Of a DNA stretch of 64,000 nt, positions 49,187 to 61,434 are shown piece after piece. Origin of the DNA: Ignelater luminosus (Eukaryota > Arthropoda > Insecta > Coleoptera > Elateridae). Made by a program: the position numbers and the translations under genes. The notes beneath the pieces are model-generated. The model made no database searches and was not told the DNA's origin. It was given only the letters and a program-made list of their open reading frames with translations. The stretch's first letter is position 1; each line of letters starts with the position of its first letter. The stretch spans positions 5,806 through 69,805 of the forward strand of contig VTPC01008133.1 in NCBI GenBank assembly GCA_011009095.1, read 5' to 3'.

Positions 49187-49605
49187 CGCACAATTGATCT
49201 GGAGTACTAAGGTTGTGAATTTGATTTCCATGCAAATTCTAATTTTTCTATGTGTTAAGAACCATATTAAAACATTTGGGAATGCAAAGCATAACTACAA
49301 TGAACCCTTTTTTGTTAGCGAATTCGAGCAACAGTCTGTTCACAAAAATAAGCCAACATTTATCTTTCAACGGCCATTTTCACCATGTTCCTGATGAGAT
49401 ATCAAAGAAAGAAGACACCATGTGGTCCTTAGTTTTTGATGTAGAATTATCTGAAGTCACTATTTCAAAATTTAAAAAAATGCGGGCAGACAGACACACA
49501 GATTCGTAAATTCAGTATGGCTCCAAAGGAGTTCGTTGAAAATACTTTAATTATGGGGAACACTTAGAGTTCATATCCTTAATGGCTTATGTATATACAG
49601 TTTAA
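49187..49605 (+). mobile_element. tRNA-derived SINE, long copy
   Basis: A decayed tRNA-like head (GAATTTGATTTCCATGCAAA) is followed by GGAATGCAAAGCATAACTAC, the CCATTTTCACCATGTTCCTG block, a GCAGACAGACACAC run, and a tail with TTAGAGTTCATATCCTTAAT and GGCTTATGTATAT. It joins head, body and tail in one copy and so links the headless copies at 33.1 and 42 kb to the tRNA-headed ones. Confidence 0.7.
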
Positions 49606-50729
49606 CCAAGGATTTTTCAATGTTTATCGAGAATACATAAAACATGGAAGCATGAATATTCATTAATGTGGAAACAATATTACAGGTTGAGGTTGTGAAG
49701 TTTAAAATCTTGCAGTTCCAGAATGAATGAAGACAACAATCTTCATGAATTTTGAATATGTTATTCAGTAAAGTATCTTGTTTACATAGATATTTTATTA
49801 ATTTTTTGGTTTTTTACTCTTTAAGTCCTTGAGTAATTAAGTAAATAGATTCACATAAAAACTGGTTTTCCACGAACTTAATGAAAGCATATCTTCTTGC
49901 CAAAAAAAAATCGAAATGCTTTATAGAGATTCTAGTTAAAGTGTTCTGTTGCTTTTTTGGCGACCAGAGTATGTTTTAATAGATTATACATTACTACAAG
50001 CAAATTAGTATTTTCATGATCTAGATGAAATAGTCTTATCTTTTAATACAGTCATTATGTTTTAGGTTGAGTAGATAATCTTTGAGTCTTATACAAAATG
50101 AATAAAATGAAAGATTTTTGCAATTACAATAGTAGTATTGACTAATTACAAAATATTAATTCAATGCAATTATCTAAACTAAATAATTGTATTCTTGTAA
50201 GATCTAAAGAATTGATATTTTTAATAAAAAAAATTACAGTGTGTTTGTTCTGTATTATAACTTACTATATTGTAGGTTGTAATAGAAACATTTTTTTAAA
50301 TATCTAGATACTGATACTCGGTGGAATTTATATCTAGATGCAGAGCAGATACCTTTTTGTTGAGTAACTGGATATAGATACAATGACAATTCCAACATAA
50401 AATTTATTTGATACCACTTTTGTATGCTTATGATACCATATTCTGCTGTGTCCTGTCTATATTTGAAATAATACTATTCATTTTAAATTCCCATTCCATG
50501 AAATTACAAAATAAAATTATAATTGATGTGTACCTAGATACTTCTGCCAGATACACAAGAAAAGGTAACTATATAGTAACAGATGCAGATACTAGATTGG
50601 GAGAAGTTACTAGTTACTTCCCCAGATATGCCAAAAGTATCTAGATACATTACAACACTGACTATAGGTATCTTGAAAAATCAAAACAGTGAGTGAGACA
50701 AATTAAACATTAAACTTGATATAGGGTAC
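49606..50729. other. Gene-free AT-rich DNA
   Basis: No gene, RNA or repeat recognised. Confidence 0.5.
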
Positions 50730-51548
50730 TATACAGGGTGGCTGAAAAATTGTTCACCAGCCTATAACTAGTTTATTTTTAAGTATATGAACAAAATGCA
50801 TGGGAGAAAGTTGTTTGATATAATAAGAGGCATAATATCATGCATTGAAAGAAAATTAAATGCGTACTGTTTTCGCATAACATCAACTAACTTTAATTGT
50901 TTAAATGGAACACCCGTATATTTTTCAAAATTCTGAATACACCTGAAATTTGTTTTTCAACCATATAACACACCTAACAATTTTCTTGAGTACTGGGTCT
51001 GCAAGATCCTTCGATTTATCAATTCTGGATTACTTATGGGGTTTTTAAAAGATCATGATTATGTAACTCCATCAGCAAGTGTATGAGTTGAGAAATAAAG
51101 TTACTGCAGCTATAGCATTAGTTACGCCAGAAATGTTACAACACGCTAGGCATAATTTAATTTTCAAAGCAGAAAAATTTAGTTTTCAACTCATTTAGAC
51201 TTGCTGATGGAGTTACATAAACATGAACTTTTAAAAAGCATCATAAAAAGTAATCCAGAATTGATAAATCGGGGGAGCTTGCAGGCCAAGACCTCAAGAA
51301 AATCGTTTGTTATATGGTTGAAAAGAGGATTTCATGTGTATTTAGAATTTTGAGAAATATATAGGGTGTTTCGTTTAAACAATTAAAGTTAGCTGATGCT
51401 ACGTAAAAACAGTAGACGTTGAGTTTTCTTTCAATGCATGATATTATGCCTCTTATTGCATCAAACAACTTTCTCCTTTGCATTTTTTTCATATCTTTAA
51501 AAATAAAATAGTTATAGGCTGGTGAACGATTTTTCAGCCACCCTGATA
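50730..51548. mobile_element. Palindromic element with TATACAGGGTG ends, about 820 bp
   Basis: The left end TATACAGGGTGGCTGAAAAA is mirrored by TTTTTCAGCCACCCTGATA on the right. Arms of about 350 bp (50730-51085 and 51190-51548) pair nearly throughout, leaving a loop of roughly 100 bp. There is no transposase. The right terminal TA-CAG is mutated. Confidence 0.85.
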
Positions 51549-54500
51549 ATTATGATATTGAACATAAATTTTACAGCATACCCTGCTGGACCGTTTATTG
51601 GTTTAAATTCTCAAAATATACAGAAACACTAATCAAGCGATCCCAGCATACCCTGAAGTTAGGTCAAATACTTATTTTAATTTTTAAGGGGGACCATTTT
51701 CCTTAGATAATTGTTACTCCTCTTTTCATAAAGAGTAGTGATTTTTTAAGAATGATTTAGATAATATGAATAATTTAAAAGAATTGTTAAAGAGATTATG
51801 GAATTTAGAAATGATTATGTATATAAGATCTCAATACTTCGTGGTGACTACCTTATACAATAATAATAAATTTTAGGCAACATTTTACTTCTAGTAATTT
51901 AAAGAGTTGTACTTTAAATGAGCTCTACACAATCGAGAATAATGAAGTTAATCACATTTTCCATTATGGATCTGGTGCAGAGTTATACAATTACTAAGTA
52001 GTTACATTAGAGTTGTCATTTACAAATTTAATAAATTATAAACTAAACTTGTTATATTTTTGAAATAATTAGGCAAATAACATTTTTATTTCACAGAAAG
52101 ATATTGATTACATGTTTTATTTACTGAAATCATTATACCTACTTACAATAAGATGAAATATTTCGTTTGGCTTGGCAATTAAGTTTTCTGTTAGAGCTAA
52201 AATTATTTTATTTTATTCTGTCAAATTCAAATTTTTAAAATTTTAATTGTTAGTAATCACAAATTAAAATTTAAAACTTAATGTAAATTTTGATGATCAG
52301 TGAAGTTGATGAATATGAATAGTATACTTACTTGACATCATCCCTGCACCAGGAAAATATTTTATTAAATAAGTTGAGCTTACTAGAAATGGCAAAATGT
52401 ATTTGTTTTGCATCAGCTAAACATTTGGAATCGTTACACTTTTTATTAATAGAACACAAAGGGGTTTTTTCTCCTAAATGTATTCATAGTCTATTCTTTA
52501 TTGACAATTTTTCCATCTTTTTTTTTGTAATTTTCATTTTTGAACAAATTTACAATAGAACAACAAATTTTATAGTGTTTTTAATACTGCTCGTAATGTC
52601 GAGCTTGGAGCAAAATTATAACAAATCTCAAAGTGTTGGTCTATTATAAACTGCTTATAATTCGGAAATTCACTAAACAGATAGTAAATATAGATATCAC
52701 AGACAACCGCAAAGATGAATAGAAAATTTATTATCATTTTTTTTAAGATAAAACCTTCGTATTTTATTAGTGGGTTTAAGAAACATTTTGCAAGCAATCC
52801 ATTGTATTTTTTCTTTATCAGTTAAAACTAATCAACGATGGTCTTATCTTTGTTTCTAATTAAAACTAACCAATTCGACTGTAATCACTTGACATCATGA
52901 AATACAAATAATAAAGACAGTGCGAGATGTTTCTAAGCCCAAGGCTAATTTAAGATTGTCATTCAAGTTTACTTGTTTCCCACTTTTCAAATACTGTTTC
53001 TAATTAATACTTTTTTGTTTTAATCGAAAAGAAAATCTGCAAAGGTGAAATGTTTATTTTTATAAACATCACTTGCAGAATTTCTTTTTTCAAAATATCA
53101 TTTGTAAGGATTGTTACTTGTTCATTTAACTGTCTACATAATTCTGCACATGACGTAAATTTATAATTGTTGTTGAATCACTAATATAAGCAACAAATAT
53201 TCCTATAAGCAGTTTTTAAGATTCCTAATAGGTAATATTATCTTATATTTATGTACATCAAGAGTAATTTACTCTACAATAAATGCTATCTAATAGTTTA
53301 CCACAGAAGTTTACAAGTATTTATTCGGTTATCGATGCTGTTTTTCGGTTGATCATGATTGCAGAATTGTTTTCTCTAAAAAGAAATGATGTTAGTAAGT
53401 ATTTATTATAGATAACTTATACTGCAGTGTAAAAGTTTAAGATTAAAATTTGTTTCTTTTTTCTCTAAAATGTGAAGATGATTCTAGCATGTTTTAGGTA
53501 TTGCTTGAACTGTATGGTATTTTATATAAGCGAAAGAAATATATTGAAAAAAGAATTTAGTTAGTAAAGTTTGTTTTATCTTCATTGAATATCTGAAGGC
53601 ATTTACAGTTACTGAAGTTTCAAATGTAAGGTATAAAAGAAGAAAAAATCAGCTGATTTGCCTCTGAATCGATAAAGTCAACAGTTAAATTCTGAGAAAT
53701 ATAAAGCCAGTTCTCAGTAAGTATCTTGAGTTCTAGGGTTGTAGAAAGCCAAATCACTCTGCAACAAACTGTATTTTATAGGTTGTCGCATAAAGATAAC
53801 ACAAAAATAGCCAAGTTAACCCGTTCAAACAAATAACTGATTAATTTTTTGCATCCCTATTTTAAACCGATATTCGTAGTTCATTGTATTTTCTAATAGA
53901 TCTAGAAATTCTCTTTCTAGCAACATAAGATTTGTCACAGGTTACATAACAAAAACAAGAAAACATTCTAAATGTTTACGTTTAGGTCATTTAGATACTA
54001 CTACAAAGCAACAAAAGAAAGAAACTAGAAGTATAAAATTACATAATAATGAATTTATATTCAGTAGCATATGATTTAACGGGACATTATATTAAATGTT
54101 CAAGCTGTTAATCCTGAACACCTTGGCAATGCCAACTGGATGTAGCCGAAGATTATTATAATAATGGGCATACGACCTACTACATAGATGAAGAATGTTT
54201 GAAAAAGTCCTTTGTTTCGTCTAAAGCCCATTTCCAATTTTTAGAACCATGTTGGTACAGAGGTAGAAGTAGTCCATTTAATGCTAAGGGTTGAGAATCT
54301 TGGCAAGCATAGCAATTATCGATTCAGAATATTCTGACCATTTAGATGTTTCAAACTAGTATTTTTGATAACTTCTTTTATCCTCGTTTTTTAGAAAACA
54401 TCATCCATTTGGTTTGAATTTTATCTTTCTGCATTTTGCTGAAACAAAAGGGCGTTAGGTCTTACTTCTTATCATTTCTTTATCCATTTCTTCCATTGTT

Positions 54501-55238
54501 TTTGATATCTAGTCATCTCTTTCATTTCATTCCTCATTTTCCTTCTTATTCCATCTTTTTCTATTCTTTCTTGTCAACTTTTTGTTAGTCTTCCTTTTCT
54601 TTTCTGGTTTCTGTGTGCTTCAAACACTTGTGATTAATCTATCTTGATTCATCCTCACCATGCTTGTACCAATTTGTTTTTCTTTATCTCTGTTATTATT
54701 GCTTCTTGTTGCATCAGTTTTCTCAAGTACTTCATTTTTGCTACTGTTAGTTTACCTTCGTGTTTTCACTGCAGAATTTATGCTTTGCTTGCATATGTGG
54801 GATTATTGTGTTATACATTGTACACCTGGGCTATGTTCAAAAATCACTTAAAATGCACTTTGAGTAAAAAACAGGCTTCTGTAGTTCGGTCTCAATAGTT
54901 GTTTCGTCTTTTGTTCTGTTTATTGTATAGTGTTTGTTTAAAGTTTATTTATTGTGCTTGATGATTCTAAGTTTATTTTCGACCGTTTGTTATTATAGTT
55001 CAAAGATATTCATATGCTGTTACAATCTCAATTTTCTGATTTTTTATTTCTATCGTTTGGTATCACTTCTGTATACTTTTATGGATAATTCTTTTTCAAT
55101 TCCTTCCTGGTATTTTTTATTTTTTCATTTTTAACCCATGTTTTGCTACCTCCTGACATTCTTTTTTTTTATTTCTTCTCGTTCTTGGCTTATATTTAGT
55201 TTTGATGGTTCTAATTTGTTCTAATTACGTTTTAACGT
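51549..55238. other. Gene-free DNA
   Basis: About 3.7 kb of AT-rich sequence with no recognised gene. The stretch 54440-55200 is pyrimidine-rich on the plus strand, which on the minus strand gives long Lys/Glu/Arg/Met runs. That could be a decayed LINE but no motif supports it. Confidence 0.5.
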
Positions 55239-56687
55239 TATACAGGGTGTTTATTAAACATGGCGCAGAAATTCGGAGGGTTATTCCTTGGATTATTTTA
55301 AGATTTCTTTGTTCTTGAATGATTTTTGGAAAGGCGCGATAAAAGTAAAGTAAAACTACGGTATACTGCACTGGGCCCACAGAGTACAAGAAATGTCCAC
55401 AAATATGTTTCTATTGTTACTTGTTATCGTTTTCATAGTGACTTGTCATTTTCTCTCTTTGAAAGTTATTAAAATTGATTGCGTCGTGTATTTTCGTTTG
55501 ATACTTCAACTTTAGTTAGTGAAACTCTTTAATATGATTGGCTATGGGAACGTCGAGATAACAGATATGCATTTTATGTATGGACTTGCCAATGGGAATT
55601 CCTTAGAGGCTAGGCGGTTGTACAGTGAACGATTTCCCAATCGTCGTGTTCCTGCGAGAAAAACTTTCCAAAGTATTCATTAACGTTTTCATGAAACAGG
55701 CACATTTAAACGAAATGGAGGACCGGGAAGGTCAACAGTAAAATGGGAAGAAAATATGCTGAACATGGTAGAGGAATAGGAGTGTGTGGTAAATTTTGAA
55801 GCAGAACGGCTTGTATCCATACCACATTCAGCGCGTTCAAGCACTTATTCCTGCTGATTTTCCTCAACGTATTGCATTCTGTTAGTGGCTTCTGCAAACT
55901 TTTGTTCAAATCCCGCAACTACTGGCGCTGATTATTTTTACCGATGAAGTAAATTTCTCCAGAAATGCAATAAGGAATTTCCATAATAACTAGGTGTGGG
56001 CTGATGAAAACTCACATGCGGTACTTGAAAATCGTTTTCAACGTACATTTTTAATAAACATTTGGATTGAAATTGTGGGTGACCGGTATTTCTACCAGGG
56101 AGACTTACCGGTGTATCGAAATTCTTTGGAAGAATCACTACTTGGGTTTTTAGAGAAATGTAATGTGGTTTGTGCACGATGATGCACCAGCATATTTTAG
56201 TGTGGTTGCTCGTGTGTTTTTAAACGCAACATATGAAGGTCGCTGCATTTGTCGAGGTGAACCTCACTTATGGCCTGCTCGATTCCCAGACTTAAATCCC
56301 TGGATTTTTGTTTATGGAACCATTTGCAAACCTTACTGTACACTACTCCAGTGGAAAATGAAGGAACCTTAAGAAATCGGATAACTGAGGGGTGTGATGC
56401 AATAAGAAGCAACCCTGATATTTTTGAAAAAGTTCGGCAGTCAATGAGGAGAAGATTGGATATGCATGCATCCCAGCTGGTGGTAGTCATCTTCAGCAGT
56501 GTTTGTAGATTAAGAATCTTGACATGTAATATGAATTAATAAAGTTTTTTTTTTTCGAAAAGCTTTTATCGTCCTGTATCTTCGAAACAAAGTCTTTCCG
56601 AAAATCATCAAAGGACAAAAAAATTTTAAAAATAACCCAAGAAATAACCCCCTGAATTTTTCCCGCATGTTTAGTAAAGCCCTGTAT
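55239..56687 (+). mobile_element. Dead Tc1/mariner-superfamily transposon
   Basis: The element is about 1.45 kb with terminal inverted repeats: left TATACAGGGTGTTTATTAAA, right (reverse-complemented) ACAGGGCTTTACTAAACATG. The repeats extend roughly 100 bp with small differences, including AACCCTCCGAATTT-type matching. It is bounded by TA as expected for this superfamily. It encloses the transposase pseudogene at 55534-56540 and shares its first 9-11 bases with the palindromic elements elsewhere in the window, for which it, or a live relative, is the likely source of transposase. Confidence 0.8.
55534..56540 (+). pseudogene. Transposase pseudogene of the mariner-like element
   Basis: Starting at an ATG at 55534, the frame reads FMYGLANGNSLEARRLYSER, a helix-turn-helix start common in insect mariner-like transposases. 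It is then broken by in-frame stops (for example after FQSIH) and frameshifts. Catalytic blocks can still be seen: FTDE near 55938, HDDAPAYFS near 56176, and WPARFPDLNP near 56274-56300. The second and third acidic residues are about 36 residues apart and the third is Asp, a DDD-type triad. Several stops and frameshifts show it is inactive. The family within the superfamily is not settled. Confidence 0.8.
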
Positions 56688-58658
56688 GTTTCATTTGCTA
56701 TAAAAGTGTATTTTTGTTCATGGTTCTAGCCCCATTAAGAATTAACAATTACCAAGTCATTATTTTTCAGAATTCAATCATTTTTGTGTATTTTGTTTTC
56801 TCCATATGCACCATAGTCCTATTTATTTCAGTGTTTTCGAATTCTTCCATTCCAATCTCAAATTATTATAATTTTATCTGTATCTTACCTTGCCCGGCTT
56901 AATATTTTATCTTTGTGCCTTTTGCTGAATTATCACGTGGGAGTTCAATTAATTATTTTAATTGTTGGAAATGATGATATGCTCGGAATTGCATTTTCAA
57001 ACTAATTGCTTATATTTTATAGAATAGCTGGTAATATAAATTATTTAAAATATGTATTGTGACAGCGTTTTGCCTCTAGTTGAACATTCATTTACTTTGA
57101 AATGGAGATCATATACATACTTTGATATAGAAAAAAAGAAGAATTTGGAAAATTCTAATTTTTTTTATGAATATGCAACAAAATATAGAACATTTCTTTT
57201 AATTATCTGACAAACGCGAGCCAAAAATTTTGTTGGTGCTACTTATTTACTTCTATAAAGCACCACAAGATTGTTTTTGCACACAGACAAAATTGATGTC
57301 CATGTCTTGATCATTATGGTTGTTAAGACCATAAATGCTTTGGTACTGCAGTACGATGTAAATGCCACTTGAGTGTCTACAAATTGGAAGATATTGTTGC
57401 ATTTTTGGATTTACCAATGGCTTTTACATGTATTTCTCATTTCATAAAATATGTGAAATAATAGTCTTTAATAGTGACTTCATGTGTACGATATGTATCT
57501 ATGTTCGGCTGCTGTTTTCCTTTAAAGATCAAAAAAATGCAAGGACGTACCATATACCTACTGCGATATTCAATGAAATATCATAACATCAATAATACAT
57601 TTTTTCTAGGTGAGGCTCAACACTACTAAGTTACCTTCAAGTAATGGACTTGTCTTCAGTAGCTGCATTAGAAACTGAACTGTCTAGTTCCTCTTTACCG
57701 ACTTCCATTACCTTCTGTTTTTCAGGTAAATTGATTCATTTCGTTAGAATAAGTCCATATCTTAAGATATCTAATCTATAGATGACAAAATATTAAGTCT
57801 GTTTTACTTTCTTATGTCAACCGTTTAGTTGGGTTATTCTATACTGGAGAGAATTCCTTTGGCGCAGTCTGGTGGAGCATTAATTTCAAATTCGGCGTTC
57901 GATTCAAATTGAGTTTTTTCACTGATAAAAAAGACATTTGAAAATATTAAATCAGTAGCACAATGCAAAACTTAATATCACAATATTATATGCCATGTTA
58001 CGAAAGACATGAAATCATTGAAAAGGTCGAGAAGAAAGCAACCAAAGTACTATGTGGTTAAGTGGTAGATGTTTAAATGGTTTGGTGAATAGTACTCTCA
58101 CATAACATCAGTTTACATTTTAACATATTACGTCAACAATGTTCATAAGTATAAGATGCACGTTACAACATGCAGTCTGTTGTTAATAAGTAATAACAAA
58201 ACAATAATCTTAAATCCTTCACCTCTGCAGTATAAACAAAATGAAACTGAAGATTTTAACCAAGGTTCATTCAAATGATTTAAATTATAAAATCACGAGA
58301 AATTCGTTCTTTTAACAATAAAAATCTAAACATACTAATAGATGGTAGTTTAAGATCTAGTGTTTGCTACCAATCATAGTTAGTAAAGTGTCTTGAAACA
58401 TATTGCATTGATGAAGAACAGTTTAGAATCTTAACAGTGAACCAATTGCTCTTCATCTTACTAACAAGTTTTATTTTACTTGAAGAGATCAAAACTTAAT
58501 AATATTTACCATTTGAATTCCACTTCTGTGTGTTGATCTTTAAAATACTTTTTACAATTTAATATCATGTCTTTATACACATATATGTTTAAAAACAACT
58601 GCACTTTCTTCCATAACATTAAAATCTTTTAAGTATAAAAATAGATTTAAAAAACTAT
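56688..58658. other. Gene-free DNA downstream of the calcium-channel gene
   Basis: AT-rich DNA that must include the channel 3' UTR near its right end. A splice-site-bounded open stretch at about 57610-57725 (ATG at 57642) is noted but unsupported. Confidence 0.5.
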
Positions 58659-61340
58659 TTAGCAGTCATCACTTGTTACATTTTGTATATCTTCACAAAT
58701 TTCACTTTCTTGTTTATCATCAGAATCTGTTTTCACTAAATTTTCTTCACTACCATGTGTTATATCAAAAATATCATACTGATTAATATCTTTTAAATTT
58801 TCGTCCAATTTTCTTCTTTCAGTTATAATTCGTTGCACACTTTCTTGCGAATCGTGTTTGGGAAGTTTCGGAATTTTCAATTCTTGTATTTCCTCGGACT
58901 GTTCTTCCGTATCAGCTTCCTCTTCGGATTTCGATTCGGGTGCTAAATAAGTAGTTGCTGGTAAAAGGAATGGCGTTTCTTCTGAGATATCTATTGATTT
59001 CTGTTTTGTAAACAAGTGCTTCGTGCTACCATATAACCTATGCATCGGTTTTTGTTCGGTAGGAACACCAAGCAATAAGTTCGTATCACTACTTTCGTTT
59101 ATGTTCTTTATTGAATATTTTTCTTCAATCTGTGGCAGTTTAAGCATTTTTTCATGTTGGCTTACGCTAATAATATCATCCAGATTAGTTTGAATATGCA
59201 AGAAACTTCTGTTCCTGTCTGGAATATCGTTGCTTTTGTAGTGGGACATCTCTCGAATATTGTAGATATCAGAAATGGACTCATCAATATTCTTAATGTC
59301 ATCTAAATGTGAAAGCGTAATTGGTTGATGACTGTGAAGAGTTTGTCGGCGAACTTGTGAATGTAACGATGTTTGACGTTCTAAAGGACGCTTGGAACCA
59401 GGAGGATTGTAGGTAAAATTTGATGGCAGTGATAACACCTGCTTAAAAAACAATCATTATTCTACTAGATTTTCAAGTATAATAGATAGATGCAAACCTT
59501 AGTAAGTGGTTTTCTGGGCTGCAGGCACTCGGAATCCATTTGAAGAGCCAAACATAACTCTCTTCTTTCTTCCAATTCTTGCTTTTCTTGAAATTCTCTT
59601 TCCAATTGAGTATCCATATCCTGCTCATCTTCTAAATGCTTATGAGACTCTTCTAAATGTTTCATTAATACCTACAATAGTTTCGTACTAACAGATTTGC
59701 TTTTTCAGTTAGATCATCTTAACTTACCGCAACGACAACATTCACAAGTACAAATTGTGCCATAAGAACGAAAATAACAAAGAAAATTGGAGCAATAACA
59801 GCAGATACACAACAATTTTTAACACAGTCCGTTGCATCATCACAGTCATCTCGTAAAGTATCCTTCATTATACCATTCCAGTTATCTCCAGTAGCAACTC
59901 GAAATAATGTCAAGAATGCCATACCAAAATTTGAGAAATGTGCATGTTCACCAAGACCTAAATTACAATATTTTATATCTTAATTGAAGTATTATTGCTT
60001 TTATTGCTTTACCTTGACAAGGATGTTTGTCAGAACATTCAAGTCTTCCAAAAAGTTCAACACCGAGAGCTGCAAAAATGAAGAACAACAGAAAAAATAG
60101 TAGTCCTAGGTTACCGACTTGTGGTAACGCTTGCATTACAGTATCTAGTAGAGCTCTTATTCCTTTAGCCATTTTTAGTAATTTTAAAACGCGGGCAATT
60201 CTCATAACTCTCATAACTCTTAATACTGTAGGATTAATAGGAATTATATTCGATTTTAATTCTTCCAGAATAATACCAACTACCGATAATATAACAATAA
60301 GAACATCTAGTTGATTCCATTTGTCTTTTAAATATAAGACAAAACCTAGCGCAATCAGTTTCATAGTACTTTCTAGGATAAACACAGCAGTAAAAAAATA
60401 ATTGAAGATCTTTAGAATATAGTTAAGAATCTCTGGCATTTTGTAACTTTCTGTTGCCATAGTTACCACATTTAAACCAATAACTGCAGCTATGGCCAAA
60501 TCAAAATATTTAGAAGTAACTACATTATGGATAAAAAGTCTCCATGGGGAATAATTTATGTAATATGGAGGTTCGTTCATTTCTGAAATAAGGAACAAAT
60601 ATATAAATGATGTTGGTAATGTAAAGCATAATAAAGACTTTTAAAGAGAGATACTCACTTCTTCTTCTTTTCTCCATCTGCAAAGCTCTTTTAGCAGCTC
60701 TTCGAACCCTTTCTTCCTTTTCTTGTTCTTCTCTACATCTATGGAAATTTTCAACGACCACACCGACGAACATATTTAATACAAAGAATCCTACTAATAA
60801 TATGAATGATATGAAATATAACAATCTCCATTCTGAATAATTTACAACAGGCTGTAAAATAACATTTCGGTGAAATCAAACCAAATTAATATTTTTGAAA
60901 CCATACCTGTTGATCTTCACCAACCGCATCCAAACCGGTATACATAATATTAACCCAACCATCTCGGGAGCTTAATACAAAAAGAGACATTAAGGCTTTG
61001 CCCAAATCATCGAAATTGTATTTTTGGTTGACCCAGTGATTTCCGGGTCTTTCTAAACATTCTGTTCTATTGTGTACTCCTCTGGAGTTGTCTCCTTTAC
61101 AATAATAAAAGGCTCCTTTGAACAGCTAAAATGATATGTAAAGAAGTTTACAGTTAAACGTAATGGACGTCAACATACCTGAACACCAAGTATTCCAAAG
61201 ATGATAAAAAACGTACAACATATTAATACTATATTTCCGATGGGTCGTAATGAAGAAAGTAATGTTTGTACGACCAATTTTAAACCAGGAGCTCTGTTAA
61301 TTACTCGTAGTGGACGTAATGAACGAAGCAATCGAAAAAC
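58659..61340 (-). CDS. Ca-alpha1T: T-type voltage-gated calcium channel alpha1 subunit, C-terminal part
   Basis: Seven minus-strand exons: 61340-61179, 61125-60907, 60851-60659, 60582-60013, 59957-59728, 59671-59498 and 59441-58659 (or starting 59438), giving 776 residues. The reading begins in domain III S4 ([20 protein letters not shown]), continues through the domain III pore ([17 protein letters not shown]), the III-IV linker, domain IV with S4 [20 protein letters not shown], the domain IV pore ([17 protein letters not shown]) and S6, then an acidic cytoplasmic tail of about 320 residues. Asp in the selectivity positions of pores III and IV is the T-type (Cav3) signature; L and P/Q types have Glu there. 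The protein is a plasma-membrane low-threshold Ca2+ channel. Domains I, II and III S1-S3 must be encoded beyond the right edge. Donor GTTTGC after 59498 is weak. The gene looks intact here. Confidence 0.94.
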
Positions 61341-61434
61341 CTGTAAGCGAAGAATACTAAATAGAAGGGACAAAGAAATCATAATAATACACATCAACTG
61401 ATGAGAAAGGACAGCTGAAGAATGAAACACATTT

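Noticed and set aside
54440..55200. A LINE on the minus strand suggested by purine-rich composition
   Set aside because: No endonuclease or RT motif could be found in any frame.
57610..57725. A splice-site-bounded exon with ATG at 57642
   Set aside because: Encodes a Ser/Leu-rich peptide of no known family; no partner exons found on the plus strand.
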